Part shown: positions 19,796-32,839 of the stretch, piece after piece | Layout: each line of letters opens with the position of its first letter | Numbering within the stretch: position 1 is the stretch's first letter | Source: Eulemur rufifrons | Taxonomy: Eukaryota > Chordata > Mammalia > Primates > Lemuridae | Assembly: GCF_041146395.1 (NCBI RefSeq) | Contig: NC_090989.1 | Coordinates: 249,850,843-249,914,842, forward strand | Length of the DNA: 64,000 nucleotides | Direction: 5' to 3' | The notes under the pieces: model-generated | Told to the model about the DNA's origin: nothing | Databases searched by the model: none | What the model saw: only the letters and a program-made list of their open reading frames with translations | Translations under genes and position numbers: made by a program

Positions 19796-22434
19796 CAGTT
19801 TTTGACTTTCTAACAGCCAATATTTGGACTGCATCTATTCTTGTGGAATACTTCTGCAGGAGAAAACTGTTTGCGACTGACCATGGCAGTCTTGCATCCC
19901 TAGGGGCCTGAGCTTCAAATTATATTCCAAGTTCTCAAAGTCTATTAGGTTTAAAGACAGCCTGGGCTTTTTCTCCCATCAATGTTTAGGACAGCATACA
20001 TTAACTGAATATTCTAACACGTTTGCAAATGCAATCTCCCAGGCGGTATATTACAGGAGCAGCATACTCAGGCAGCTATGCAAATGAACTATACCTTAGT
20101 TTTTAAATGACCAGTAGACCACTAATGACTCGCTGTCAAATATGCACTGTTAGGTTTCAGCTTCTCTAAAAGGATCCCAGCACTCTAAATTTGTGAAACT
20201 AAACTTGAAGTCTCCAGTGGTAATATTAATATAGTATGGTGATTACAATTAGTTTAGATTTATTTAGCTGCATAGGCATTCAGCTTACTGATTCTTTTCC
20301 TCATGTTAAAGAGCAAAATTTGATGTATCTTGCAATGTCATTTAGACTCAACTTGGTTTGATCGTGTTCCTTCAAGCCTAGCCTCCTCCTTTTCAACAGA
20401 TGCACATATTAATAAGCACAGACAAACTAAGTCTTTGTAACAACTCCTGGGAGCTACCACATTTGTAGTGAGAGTATGAATTCTACAACATCAAGCAAAG
20501 GGATTCTGTCTCAATGAACTATGCTGTCAAAAGCTGAGAAACATACCATTTTATTTTAAATACCAGACCAGGAATTTTACTTTATTTGAACTTTATTTAA
20601 ATCTCTGGAGGGTGAGACTTTTTGAATTCTTTAGTTAAGAAGACTATTAAAGATTTTTGCCAATATTGAAGAGAAGTTATTTGCTATTTAAAATACCCTA
20701 CTATAAATAATGATACGTCTTCTAAAGCTTGGCATATGCAGAAAAGAAACAGAAGAAGATGCGAGAATGAGTAGAGCACACTGTATTCATCTGCATTCAC
20801 CTATATTCAGGAAGGTAGCATGAGAGAAAGGTACTGCTCTAGTGACCTTAATGGTAAGTAACAGGCTGTATTCTATTTATATGCAAACTGTTGCATCATG
20901 GATATGTTTGAGTGCAATAATTTTTAACACAAAAGTCATTCTAACCCCATAGGATTCATATAAGCAAACTGTGCAATAGCATCTTGGTGAGCCATAAAAA
21001 AATGAAGTAAGGCCATTGAGATGAAAACTAACTTCAATATAAACTTCTATGAGTAAAGTGAAAACAAAAACAATTCTGAGAGATTGATGAATAGAACAAG
21101 AAGGTGGAGCATTAAAAATTTCAGAAATCTCCTCACTGCAATGGTCTCGGGCTTGAGTATGCTTACTTTATTGGGATGTGAATCATTATATTTTATGTTG
21201 AGAGAAAAGCATTTTAATTAGTGCTATTTATCATTGATGGGAACATTTGTAATTCTGTGGTACGTGTGAGAGTCTGAGGTCTCCTTATAAATGGTTACCA
21301 TTATCATTATTAAACACATTTTTTTTGTATAACCTAAAAAGGCAGAATGTTTTACTGAGAAATTTGGACAGCACTTTCCTGTGTAGGTCAACATAGTTCT
21401 TCAACTTGGGACAGAATCTCTCGGGGAAATGTCACTGGACTTGCGCACTTCATGGGAATCTCCAGGGTAGATGCACTACCCTAGACACGGGGTGTGATGG
21501 CGTCTTCGGTGAGCACCTCCATCTTCTCTCTTTTTCTTAGGCAGGCAAGTCTTTTAGAGGTGAGTAAATTTGCATAAGGTTAAAAGAGGAATGAGATAAA
21601 TATGGTTATCATTTCCTTTGTGAAATTTAATATCGTCATTACCCCTTGCGATGGTTGGTCCATCTCCAAATGGACAAGAGTGAAGCAGGGGACCAGTTGG
21701 AAGATTCTCAGAGTAGTTCAAGCAAGAGATGGTGGTGCTGTAGACTACGCTTATAGTAGTAAGGATAGTGAGAGATGGTCAGATTTGGGATAGATTTTGT
21801 ACCAGAAGATTTACTAACAAAATGAATAGAGAAAATGAAGGAACAAGAGAGGGTGGTAGGAAGGTGGTGAGGGCATTTTTGAGAGAAAATCAATGGTTCT
21901 GTTTTATTCATATTAAATGTGAAATATTAGTTATTTATCTTAATGGATATTTGACATATACTATTATCTGGTTTCCCAACCTTTTGAACACTCTTTTCAA
22001 GCTTTTATGTTCTTGTATTCTTGAAGTCTCATCTCCAAAGGTAAAAACCAGAAACCTCACTTTCCCAGGCTCCATTGCAGCTTGGCCAGTCATGTGACCT
22101 AAAATCTGGCCATCAGATGCACCCACCAAGACGGTCAGCTACCTGAGGAGCCAGGCGACGTGTGGACGCCATCAGCCTGTATCTGTCCTTGTGAAGGAGT
22201 AGTATCAGGTGTTCTGGAGTCCAGGGGTGGCACTGGGTCTACAGGATAAGCTAAGATGTCTGCATTCAGGGTCATCCAGTCTGTTGGCAATGCGGTTTAG
22301 GTATTGTGCCAGGCCATATATTCCCAAGCCTTCCTTTCTACTATTTACAGAAAATCTGTGAGGTACTTATTACTCTTTGCTAAACCTATTTCTGCTTTAA
22401 TCAGCTAGAGTGGGTTCTGTTACTTGGAGCATGA
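19796..22434. other. long unique stretch, no recognised gene
   Basis: No strong repeat is recognised. 22030-22330 ('ctttcccaggctccattgca', 'cttggccagtcatgtgacct') resembles a class of old interspersed repeat whose family I cannot name. A weak reverse MIR may lie at 22296-22370. Open frames up to 109 codons (21768-22097) have no motifs. Confidence 0.4.
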
Positions 22435-22454
22435 ACACACACACACACACACAC
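22435..22454 (+). repeat. (AC)10 microsatellite
   Basis: Ten AC dinucleotides without interruption. Confidence 0.95.
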
Positions 22455-24890
22455 CCCAAACAATCCTAGCAATAGCCAAGTGGAGATGTCAATTAGGAGT
22501 GTGAGATTCAGCAAGTCCTTGTTTGGAGAAATAAATTTGAGGTTCATCTGTATATAGATAATATTCATAGCCTTGGAGCTAGAATAATTCACTTAGGAAG
22601 AGACCATAGATACAGAAAACAAGAAGTAGATAGCGATCATATCATTTAGAGAACTTACAGAGGAAAAGGAGCCAGGAAAGGACACTGAGACATGGAAAAA
22701 ACAAGCTGTGTATGATTGCCCAGAAAATAAAGTGTTTTAAGAAGGACTGATATGATTCTGAGCTAAAGTGGTAGTTAGGAGGAATTCCTGTTGGGTAAAG
22801 GAACAGTGATTGCCACAACATATGTTCCAATGGCCTGGTATTTGGATACCTAAGAATGAAGGGCCTCTGGAATAATTTATTAGGGCATAGTATTATGCTT
22901 TTGGGATAATGACTGATCATATGCATGTGAATTAAAAGAGCTCAAACCATGGAGCTCAAGTCTGTAGTTCTAATGGGGTACTGGTGTGGATCTTGACATC
23001 ATTGCACCAGTAGACATATGTGGTCTGTCCTGCCCGTCAACAGTGTTTAGATAGGTGCAACTCATAGGTGCAAAGAAAATCCTGGTGTTGGTGTATTAAC
23101 CAGACTTCTCAGTTCTCACCCTGCCTGTCACTGATAGCAGGATTAACCCCTTCAAAATGAGCCACACTCAAGTTCCCAGATATACTTGGTAGAATTAAAA
23201 ATGGAGGTTGGCATAGTTTTAAGAAAGACATGCTAAATATCCTGAAAATTAGGGCAGACAGCAATTATTTATCAAATAATTGTAAAATAGCAATTATTAT
23301 TATCTTAAAAATAATAGCGAAAATATAAATTATTTTAAAAATAATTGTAAATTACAAAATAATTGTCATCATATCTATATCCCAAGTTGGTGAATTTGTT
23401 AAAATCAGTTTTATTCAGATGTAAGCTTCATAACAAAAAAAAATTTGAAAAGCATATGGTTTCTTAAATCAAAATGAAATGCACTAACATTTTATCTGCC
23501 TCTATCATGTCTTGAATACAGGTACCCTTTGTTCAAAGACAATCCACTTGTTTTACTACTATAATCTAATGAAAGTATATAAAAGTATAATCTAATAAAA
23601 GTGTAAAAATACCAAAGCTATTCACACATATATCAAATCAGTATCTAATGGAATTTTAAAGTGATCTAATTTTTGGCATCCTGGGCAGTTGCGTTTCCTT
23701 GTGTTTTCAATTCTCAGGGCCTCAGCAAACTATGTAAAAGGTCTTGGTCTTGTGAAATTTGAATATATCTCCAAATTAGAGTAGTGACCAAGTCACTATA
23801 CTACCAAGACGGGGATTATATTTCATTGTGCCCCATCTCATTTAGAAAGGCAATTTTCAGCTACCGCTCAGGAAATGTACTTAAAATTATCTGTTACAGA
23901 TTGCTTATGTAATCCAGGGGCTTGTATTATTACTAGCTTGAGTTATATGAAATTGCTATATTCTAGGGTCAGAAAAAAGTTGACTTATAAAGCAAGTTCA
24001 TGTTGTTTTAACCTAATATTCTTTCTACACATAGTACTGGTTTTACACTTCATTCATCTCTAACACAGATTCTGGGACCTCTGATAATCCTGCATTCCTA
24101 CTTGAAATAGAAATGAAATTCACAAGAAATCTCTACAAGTTGGGTGATTTGTGGGCTCTCAGCCAACATGTGCATCGTCCTTCTGGCACTGATATCAGGA
24201 CATCAGCCATCCCATAAATTCTTACTTTAGATGTTCACCAGTTTGGAGGCCAAAGATTTACTTCAGTAATTATCTTGTTGGATGTCCCGAAGTCCTGATT
24301 CCAAGAGAAATTGTCTGTGCCTTTATAATTTGGCAACTTCAATTTGCCTGAATGAAAGGTACTGAGTCCAACTCATTGAGTATCCAGTCTATAAATCAGA
24401 ATGGTAACAGAAGTGTATCTTACCTCCAGTTTTGCTACAGTGTCACATAGCAAGCTTGGCACTAGGTATGTAAATGTATTTTAAAATGAGCTCATGTGTT
24501 TCAGAGTTAATTGAGGCCATAAAGGCTGAAAAATGCAACAGTGGGTGTCATGTGCCTCCAAATAAGGTGCTAGGCTACCCATGAAGGATATGCAAGGGAC
24601 TAAACTAGCATGTATTTTGCCCTTGCCTAACTAGTGCCTTGGGAGTAATCAAGTGTAAGATTTTAAGAGGCTGAGGAATTTCTTCATAAGATTTATTGCC
24701 ATGAAACGTTTTTTTTTCCTTATCTGTTAAAGGCCTTTCGTGTTTTTCTTCTCTGATATATCTGACCATTCCAAGCAATATTACTCACACCCTAAATTAG
24801 CACTATAACTAAATCACTTGCTTTATCATACCTATAAGTGCTTTACCACAGCACTTATCTCAACTTATTATTATTATTGGTTGATGTGTT
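22455..24890. other. long unique stretch, A+T-rich patch at 23265-23365
   Basis: No gene seen. 23265-23365 repeats words such as 'aaataattgtaaa' and 'aaaaataata', so it is low complexity. Short frames (94 codons minus at 22642-22926) have no motifs. Confidence 0.45.
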
Positions 24891-24904
24891 TATTCCATCA
24901 ATTA

Positions 24905-25010
24905 GGTACCAAGCTCCATGCGGTCAGGAACTGCTTTTTTATCCACCATTGAGTCTTCTGCATCTAACACAATATACATGACATAAATAGACAATGAGTA
25001 TGAAAGGATG
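24905..25010 (+). repeat. L2 LINE 3' end
   Basis: 'accaagctccatgcggtcag', 'gaactgcttttttatccacc', 'ttctgcatctaacac', then 'tatgaaaggatgg' follow the L2 end order, diverged. Confidence 0.5.
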
Positions 25011-26435
25011 GTTCAAAATGAAGAAATCTATCATGTCAAAGAGTGAAAAATCCACATAATCATCTTGATCAATAAAGTTGGTCATTCACATATGAGAAAT
25101 GCAAAAGGACTATAAAGAATTGAAAAGAGTGACACCTCTTTTGCAGGTGACATAAATTTAATTATCACCCATCAATTGGACAAAAAAGTTTGGTTTTTGA
25201 GTTTATCATGCAAAATGATAAATTTTTGGCTATAAGGTGGAGAAATCTCTTGTCTTTTAAAAAATTTGTCCTTGACTTTAATTTTCCTAGAACAAGCATC
25301 TATAATCTTTTTAATATGAATGAAGTTATCTTTGAAAGGGTGACCAAACAATACTAGCATTGAGATTTTGCAAAGTTACAAATATCTGCATCTATCTGTT
25401 AACTATTCATTTAAGTGTTTATAGGATGGACAATCTAAATCAATTAAGTATTCAGTGGTGTCATGAGAGTCTAAAACATGCATGTGTACTTTCTCCTTCC
25501 TTACCATTTTCTCTACCATTACTACTTTCTTTCACCTTTACATTATTGTATTTCTTCAGAGTTCTTGGATAACCACATGAATAAAGCTTCGACAAAGAGT
25601 CTGTAAACTCTATGAATAGTCTTTCTAAAGAAAAAAAAAAGGTGGAAGGGGCAGAATTTATAACCTTTTCTTCTTCTGATTTATAATATAGTAAATATAT
25701 AAATTTTCTTTTTCGTGTTAAAGACACAATTAGAGGTCTCGAGTGTGCATCCGGCCAAGCAGTCTGGTTTTAGCTCTTTGTTTCAACTTCTTTCTTATCA
25801 AATTTATCACCTTCCCTGTCTCCCCAGCACAGATAGCATGTGACCTAAGAGGAGAGTGAACATCCCCAACTTCTGCAGTGCCTTAGGCCACCACACCCAC
25901 CTTTCTGTGTGTAATTTCATCACAGCCACAAAGCTCCCACCTTCATGTTTGGACATTGTTTTTTCCTGAGTCACCAGAAATGGGACAGCTCCAGCCTTCT
26001 TCAAATAGAACATTCTGTGAATGGGGCTGGAGCTTCAGAGTATTCCAGACATTCCATCAGTCTTACCCTAAACTTATATCAACTCCTTCCTCAGTTAAAA
26101 TAATCTTTAATTTTGAAGCCTCTGTTTAGAACACTTGGAGATCATGTTCAAAAGAGAGCGTGTGTGTTCCCCTTTCAAGTAATTTGAACTGCCTCCTTAT
26201 GCAGCAGTAAAGCAAGAACTTCAACATTGAAAGAAGTTACAAATAGTGCTTAGTATTTGTCACAAGGTTGGCCCTCAAAAGTAGTTCTAAAAATGAGTGT
26301 GTAAATATATAAGGCTGTTACCCTTCATATAGTACGTATAACAAGGTACACAAACATCTCTGCAAAGCACCCCTCAAAGGAATTTCTATAGGAAATAGCA
26401 GATTTCGAGCCTTGTTTCAAAAGGTGATATAAACC
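25011..26435. other. unique sequence, no recognised feature
   Basis: Minus frames of 88 (25461-25727) and 68 codons (25807-26013) without motifs. An A12 tract is at 25629-25640. Confidence 0.45.
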
Positions 26436-26625
26436 TGAGATTGAATCTGGGCTCTGCTACTGGCCGACAAAATGACCATAGTCAGTTGCTTAACTTTTCT
26501 AAGACTCAGTTCCCTCATATTTAAAATGGAGTGTTTGTGTAAGGATTAAATAAGAGAACATGTTAAACTTAGCACAGTACCAGGCTCACAGCACACATTC
26601 AATAAATTATAATAATTGTCACTGA
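26436..26625 (+). repeat. MIR SINE, nearly complete
   Basis: 'gattgaatctgggctctgct', 'gcttaacttttctaagactc', 'agttccctcatatttaaaat', 'ggattaaataagagaacatg', 'gcacagtaccaggctcacag', 'attcaataaattat' cover the MIR core to the 3' end. Confidence 0.8.
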
Positions 26626-27400
26626 GTCCTCTTAATTAAATCTTATAAAAATTTTTAATGGTGTAGTGATGGCCAATGAGTGATTTAATCAATTAAATCA
26701 GGAAGAACACCAAATAATCTGGAAAATTTTTTCCTCACCATTATAACTGTGTTATAAGGGAATGCCACTCTCTTATTTTCACCTGCAGACTCATAGTATA
26801 GAGTCAACACATTTTTCTAAACTATGATAAGATGACCATTGAGTGGGAGTGGATAAAATAAGTTCATTTGAATTCTATATAGTCACATGCAAATTAGATA
26901 TTTGAGCAGAGTAGCTATACTGAAGCTTCATCTTACTGAAAAATATTATGAAACATGATGTGCAATCATCCTTTTGGCCTCTGCTATAAGGTAGTCATGA
27001 TTGTAATTAAAATTAATCACTAGTTATACCACAAAACAGGAAACATTGTGATGGAGATGAACTGTGAAAGGAATGCCAGGTTTAATCACTGGACGGTGAG
27101 GCATCTATTTCAGGGGATGGAGAAAACTGGCTTAGAAAAAAATGAAAATTAAAGTATTACATGAGTCAAGCCCCTAGAGGATGAAGTGTACAATAAATTT
27201 TGTTTATTTGCACAAGTGGAGACATCAAGCTGAAAAGTATCAGCATCACAATTGATGAGAAGTGGCATTATCTCAAAATAGCAGAAATACAAAAATCCTC
27301 ATCTTGAGATTCATTGCACATCAGAGTGAACATATGCAATAATAATGTATTGTGTATTTCAAAATAACTAAGAAATTTCAAAGTCTCACCATTAAAAATG
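26626..27400. other. unique A+T-rich sequence, no recognised feature
   Basis: I see no open frame or named repeat. Confidence 0.4.
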
Positions 27401-27404
27401 ATAG

Positions 27405-27529
27405 GTAACTGAGGTGATAGATATGTTAATTAGTTTAATCATACTACATGGTATACACATATCAGAACATCACATTGTACTCCATAAATGTATACAACTA
27501 TGATTTCTCAATTAAAAAAAAAAAACGTA
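27405..27529 (+). mobile_element. L1MB-type 3' end fragment
   Basis: 'gtgatagatatgttaattag', 'tttaatcatactacatggta', 'tacacatatcagaacatcac' and an A10 tail at 27515-27525 match the end of a mammalian L1M. Confidence 0.65.
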
Positions 27530-27544
27530 TCATGGTAGTAGGGA

Positions 27545-27720
27545 AAAATTGGCCACAATCTAAATACTTAAAAATAATGAAATGATTCATGAATTTAAAT
27601 ATAGCCATATGCTGGAAATTACACAGCCATAGAGTGATGCTTATGGAGACTATGATGACATGAGAAAATACTTATTTTTAAATATTAAATGAAGAAAATA
27701 AAGATAATTAATTTTTCAAA
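27545..27720 (+). mobile_element. old L1M fragment
   Basis: 'atatagccatatgctggaaa', 'ttacacagccatagagtgat', 'gacatgagaaaatacttat' resembles the old L1M 3' region in forward orientation. It is strongly diverged. Confidence 0.45.
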
Positions 27721-28954
27721 TGCTATGATTATAATTCTATAAATAAACTACATATTTTAAAATAAGAAATGAATTTGAAATATTTAGTTATTTTCTTTGA
27801 GTTAGAACTCAGGATAATATTTTTCCTTTAATTGAATTGTCTATTTTTAGTAAGTATACTACTTGCTTTATTCATCACAATCTATAATGGAGAATGAATT
27901 TTAAGTACTCAATCTGATTCAGTAGGAAATGTCCTACATTGTGGAATTCAATTGAGTACTTCTTACTAGAGCAACAGCTAGAACTCTTTTGGTGTGAAAA
28001 AATAATTCAACTCAAAAAACAAAACAAAAAAAAACACAAAGAAAGACTAATTCGGGCCACTTGGATCATGACAATTGAATTAAGCATCCATATGATATTC
28101 CAGATAAAGTTGTCTTAAATTATTTACACGAAATGTTAAAATCTATTAAAAATGTGCATTCTTATATTCTTGAAATCAGAGATTGACTCTAGGTGTGTTT
28201 AAGATCAAAGTATGATTCACAGAGCAAGTGTATTTTATTTGTAAATGAAATCAAATTTTATTTGCAAATGAAATATTTGCAAAGTGAAGCAATATTATCA
28301 CATGAAAATCTATAAAGATAACTGTTGAATCTTAACTGGACTTAGAGAAGAGCTTTTGTCTATATTTTCTGATAATTGTCATAACTCGATCAATTAAATA
28401 TGCCTACAACCCAAGTGATAAAATAGAAGATTCAACAGCTGAATCTGATTAGTCTTAACTAACTAGGCAAGGCTTTCTTCTGAAAAATTACATTTAAAAA
28501 TAATACGAATATCATGTGGGGCAAGAAGTTGGAAGGTATTTCCTCTTTAGGGATAAGGGTGAGAGGGAACCTGGAGGATACATTTAACTATGAAAGAATT
28601 AGCACTATTCCATATAAGTAAAGCAAAATATGAAGCACTTTAAGGACAAATCTGCAAAAAACAAAAACTTCCCACTACATAGAGAGGCAGCTCTCATGAC
28701 TCATGGTTTAGAATGGAATATTGAGACTTAGATGAAGTCATGTTACATTAAAGGAGACAGGGAGGAATCACAGAAAATTGACAATTTTAGCCTTTGGGGC
28801 TCATTTGCCTTCAGTCTATTACCAGGCAGTTCAGGGGGAAAATGTATTCCTTGGGGCATTCCTGACTTGCCCTGGATGGATGGTATCCTTGCTAGTTATT
28901 CTACCAGACTTCTGAGAACAGTTTAAGGAAAGCTGCTTGTACTTACATAGACAG
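27721..28954. other. A+T-rich sequence, no recognised feature
   Basis: Direct words 'ttttatttgtaaatgaaatc' and 'ttttatttgcaaatgaaata' at 28231 and 28256 form a small local repeat. There is no gene. Confidence 0.45.
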
Positions 28955-29125
28955 CCAATGACTCCCAGTCTGGGCTCTGCCACTTATAGCCAGAGAGACC
29001 TTAGACAAGTCACATAAACCACCTAAGCCTCTGTTTACCATCCGTAAAAGGGACTTGCTGTGGTGATTAAATTAAATGCTAGGTGGAAAACACTTAGGGT
29101 AATATCTGGCTACTAGATAGACATC
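28955..29125 (+). repeat. MIR SINE
   Basis: 'ccagtctgggctctgccact', 'tatagccagagagacctta', 'gacaagtcacataaaccacc', 'ctctgtttaccatccgtaaa' match the MIR core and 3' part. Confidence 0.75.
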
Positions 29126-29704
29126 TGTATTAGTTATCTATTGTTCTTTTATTAATAATATTACCACACATTTTAGTGACTTAGCACAAAACTCACTTAT
29201 TAGCTCACAGTTCTGTAGGTGAAAAATCCAGGGGGGCTTACTTGGGTTCTCCACTCAGAGTCTCACAAGACTAAAATCAAAATGACAGCCAGCTACATTT
29301 TCATCTGGAGCCTGGAATCCTCTTCCAGGCTCATTCCTGTTACCAACAGAAGTCAGTGCCTTGTGGTTGTCCCAGTTATCTCTCTGACTTTTGGCTGCAG
29401 GTCACTCTCAGCACCTAGAAGTCCTTGTACAAGGTCCCTCTTCACATGCTTTGGTTCTCTCCTTCTCTTTTTCCATCAGCCAGAAAAAAACGTTGTGTCA
29501 TTAAATGGCTCATGTGATTGGATTAGTTGCACTGAGATAATCTCCTTTTTGATTAACTCAAAGTCAACTGACTCGTAACTTTAATATTTTTGCAAAATTC
29601 CTTTGGCTATGTAAGGTAGCATAATACTAGTTGTGATTTTTCATCACATACACCATCCCACATATTAAACTTTGGAGGAGCATTTTAGAACTCTGCCTAC
29701 TGTA
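29126..29704 (-). mobile_element. solo LTR, MLT1-like (ERVL-MaLR)
   Basis: Read on the plus strand it starts 'tgtattagttatctattgtt', continues 'acttattagctcacagttct', 'gataatctcctttttgatta', 'actcaaagtcaactgactcg' and ends 'ctctgcctactgta'. This is the reverse of an MLT1-group LTR, about 579 bases. There is no internal region and no clear 5-base target-site duplication. The plus-strand frame of 119 codons within it is a chance frame. Confidence 0.65.
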
Positions 29705-29964
29705 CCCTCAGTAAACGTAAAATCTGCTATTTCCTCTGCTGCTATTTCCAAGAGGAGCTGAGCCCTGTATGCACATGCTTCATCTTAACATTGTTCATAA
29801 AAACATCACTGTCCATACAGTCCCTAAAAGATCTGGGAAATTTAGAACTGGCGTCTCAAAAGTCCAGGCTGCAGGATCAACTGATGGATTGGCTAAATCA
29901 ATAAGGGACATTCACAGAGTGACATCAGAAATTCTGAAAAATCCATGAGGCACCTATGTATAGT
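29705..29964. other. unique sequence, no recognised feature
   Basis: Nothing coding or repetitive recognised. Confidence 0.4.
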
Positions 29965-30027
29965 CACTTCAATTAAATCTACTCGTAAGTGTTCACTTCA
30001 ATTAAATCTACTCGTAAGTGTTCACTT
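29965..30027 (+). repeat. perfect 29-bp tandem duplication
   Basis: The unit that begins 'cacttcaattaaatctactc' and ends 'gtaagtgtt' occupies 29965-29993 and again 29994-30022 without mismatch. It is followed by a partial third unit 'cactt'. Perfect identity points to a recent event or an assembly artefact. Confidence 0.95.
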
Positions 30028-30489
30028 GTGGGTTGAGAGCTAACAAATGTATGAATGTGGTCTGAGTGAGCAAAATGTAAAATACAATGAAGATAAACAA
30101 CAGAGATACTCCCTACAAACCACATCCTTTTTCCTACTTATAGATAAAATTCATGCTCAAGTAACAATTGTTTTAGAACTGGCTAATGTATTAATTTAAG
30201 TGTCAGAGACAGAACACTGAGTAGAATTAGGGATCTAATCTTGAGCTCGGTATACTACACTTCCCCTGATTCAGGGGATCTAAAATTAAAATGTTCTCAG
30301 GTAAGTATGAGAAGTCGAGAAAGAGAATAAGAACCCCTTATCCTACTCTGATCATGGAGCCCTAACTCTGGGAGGTCAGAAGTGCTGGCAAGCCATGTTT
30401 CCCTGAGGTTCTTTCCTCAGGGAAGAACCTGAGAGAATGATGTCAAGGCATGTTTCACAGATGCCTTCTCTATCAATGCTATTCATCTT
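30028..30489. other. unique sequence, no recognised feature
   Basis: No gene or repeat I can name. Confidence 0.4.
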
Positions 30490-30605
30490 CAGAAGATTTT
30501 ACAAATCAGAAAACAGAAGTTTAAAAAAGGTAAATAGTTATCTAAAGTCTCACAGTTGGTAAGGTGGCAGAGGTGATTCTCAAACCGTATTTGTCCCACT
30601 ATGTC
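30490..30605 (-). repeat. MIR SINE
   Basis: Reverse MIR: 'ttttacaaatcagaaaacag', 'taaagtctcacagttggtaa', 'ggtggcagaggtgattctca'. Confidence 0.65.
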
Positions 30606-31077
30606 TACTTAAAAAAAATTTTACCACTTCCTACATTGGTTACATAAAAATGAATACCTCTCTTGAATGAAATTTTATTTCTCTACATATTTATTTACTG
30701 AACACGTATGTATATAAGTGTATACCCATCTTCCCTGAACTTAATAGTTGAAAAATGCTTAAACAGATGAGCCTATTTACTCAGTATCCGGAATCACTAC
30801 AGCAATCCCAGAATTATTACATGATTGGCAGGAAACTTAATCAACCTTAACTCAAAGTAATTGGTGAAATTTTCATCTCTTGACTTGAGAACAATTACTA
30901 TTCAGCCAGAGGCATTCCAAGTTGGCTCAGGTTTCACCTTTGACTTGGGAACTCAAATACTGTGAATAATCTCAAGATGAAGTGTTAGAGAACATCATGC
31001 CTCATATCTTGGTATCAGTTATGGGCTAGAATTGAGTGAAAATCCCCAGCTATGAAGTTTTTAAAGCCAAATAAAAA
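30606..31077. other. unique sequence, no recognised feature
   Basis: I see nothing to report apart from A+T richness. Confidence 0.4.
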
Positions 31078-31414
31078 AATGGTGATCTAGTATCTTTTGT
31101 AACAACCCAGATGGAACTGGAGACCATTCTCCTAAGTGAAGCATCACAAGAATGGAAAAACAAACACCACATGTACTCAATATGAAATTGGAACTAATTG
31201 ATCAACACATACAGGCACATATGGAAGTAAAACTCAACGAAAATCAAGTAGGTGGGTGGAAGGAGGAGGGGATGGGTAAATTCACACCTAATAGGTACGA
31301 TGCACACTATCTGGGTGAAGGACACACTCATAGCTTTGACTTAAACTGTAAAAAGCAAATTATGTAATCAAAACATGTGTACCCCAAAAATATTTGAATT
31401 TTTTTTAAAAAAAA
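31078..31414 (+). mobile_element. 5'-truncated L1, 3' end
   Basis: Starts near the end of ORF2 ('tatcttttgtaacaacccag', 'ggaactggagaccattctcc', 'atcacaagaatggaaaaaca') and runs through a 3' UTR with 'ggtacgatgcacactatctg' and 'aaaacatgtgtacccc' into an A-rich tail. The 71-codon frame at 31152-31367 is L1 sequence. No clean target-site duplication was found. Confidence 0.85.
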
Positions 31415-31559
31415 GGAACCAGAATAATGATGTTTGAGAATTCTGATTCTGTTAAAACCATCATGGGCAGAGTGTTTCCCTTACTATGTTCTAATACAGT
31501 ACAGCAATGTTTCTTTTTCTGAACTAATATATAACCATTGCTTCTACTGGCCATACCGG

Positions 31560-31690
31560 TCTTGGGAAAATCCAGAGAGTGACAAATATATGATCTGTGA
31601 CATGTCTCTCTCATCCAGTGATGTATCCCTAGCATAGTGCCTAGGAAATAGTAGGTTCTCAACAAATATTTATTCATTGAATGCATGAAA
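31560..31690 (+). repeat. L2 LINE 3' end
   Basis: 'atccctagcatagtgcctag', 'gaaatagtaggttctcaaca', 'aatatttattcattgaatgc' is the L2 end. Confidence 0.65.
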
Positions 31691-31799
31691 CACAATGGGT
31701 TTCTAGATAATACTTTAGTTACACATGCAAAATAACCTAAACTTTAAACCTCCCTCATATGATTCCAAGGTTGTTAAGCCTGCCTTTAAGGCACGATGT

Positions 31800-32235
31800 G
31801 TAAATATACAAAGACAAATACTGCTGATCTCACTTGTATGTAGAATTTGAAATAGTTGAACTCAGAAGCAGAGAGTAGAATTGTGGTTTTCAGGGACCAG
31901 GAGGCAGGGGGAATTGAGGAGATGTTGGTCAAAGTGCACAAAATTTTAGCTAAGCAAGATGAATAAGTTTTGGAGATCTAATGTACAGCATGGTGACTAT
32001 AATTAATAATACTCTTTTGAATATTTGAAATTTGCTAAGAGAGTAGACCTTAAATGTTCTCCCCACCAAGAAGAACAAGGCAACTATGTAAAGTAATGGA
32101 CATGTTAATTAACTAAATGTGGTAATTATTTCACAGCGTATATGTATATCAAAACATCATGTTGTACATCATAAATACACAAAATTTTAATTTGCTAGTT
32201 ATACCTCAGTAAAGCTGGGGCTGGGGGAAACCTAC
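31800..32235 (+). mobile_element. L1MA/MB 3' end
   Basis: 'tgaactcagaagcagagagt', 'agaattgtggttttcaggga', 'taagcaagatgaataagttt', 'tggagatctaatgtacagca', 'agagagtagaccttaaatgt', 'tatatgtatatcaaaacatc' and 'tgttgtacatcataaataca' run in the correct order for an old L1 3' UTR. Confidence 0.8.
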
Positions 32236-32389
32236 CAGACAATGTTTTAATTTATCCTTTCAACCATCATATATATTTTAAAGAACTTAATAGGAAAAAA
32301 ATATAATTAGCAACATCTTTACCATCTGTTCCTCTTCCTTCATTTCTCCAGTTCAAAGTTTTCCTCTGATATAATTTTCTTCCTATATT

Positions 32390-32835
32390 AACAACTTTCT
32401 TTCACATTTGTTTTAGAACAGATGTGCTGGTGATGAATTATCTTAGTTTTTCTTAATCTAAGAATGTCATAAGTTCACCTTTATCTCTAATGAATATTTT
32501 TTAAGGATGTAGAATTCTAGATTGACAATTCCTTTTAAGTTCCTTAAAAATTCTGTCCTACTATTTTCTGACCTCTTTGATTTCTGATTATAAATCCATT
32601 ATCATTCAAATCATTGTTACCTTACCTATAATACACTTTTTATCTCTGGCTGCTTTCATGAATGTTTTTGGGGAGGTGGGTAGTATTTGGCTTTTAGCAC
32701 TTTGACTATGCTATGTCTGGGCATGGACTTCTGTGATGTTATCCTGTTTGGATTTCACTGGGGTTTTTTTTAACCTGTAAGTTTATATATTTTGCAAAGT
32801 TTTCAGACATTATTTTTTTAAATATTTTTTTCTCA
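32390..32835 (-). mobile_element. old L1M ORF1-region remnant
   Basis: Antisense L1M ORF1/5' region words such as 'tttatctctggctgctttca', 'ttttagcactttgactatgc' and 'gggattt/ggatttcactggg' in order. It is no longer translatable. Confidence 0.45.
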
Positions 32836-32839
32836 CTTT

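Noticed and set aside
29219..29578. 119-codon plus-strand frame
   Set aside because: Inside an MLT1-like LTR on the opposite strand. No retroviral protein motif.
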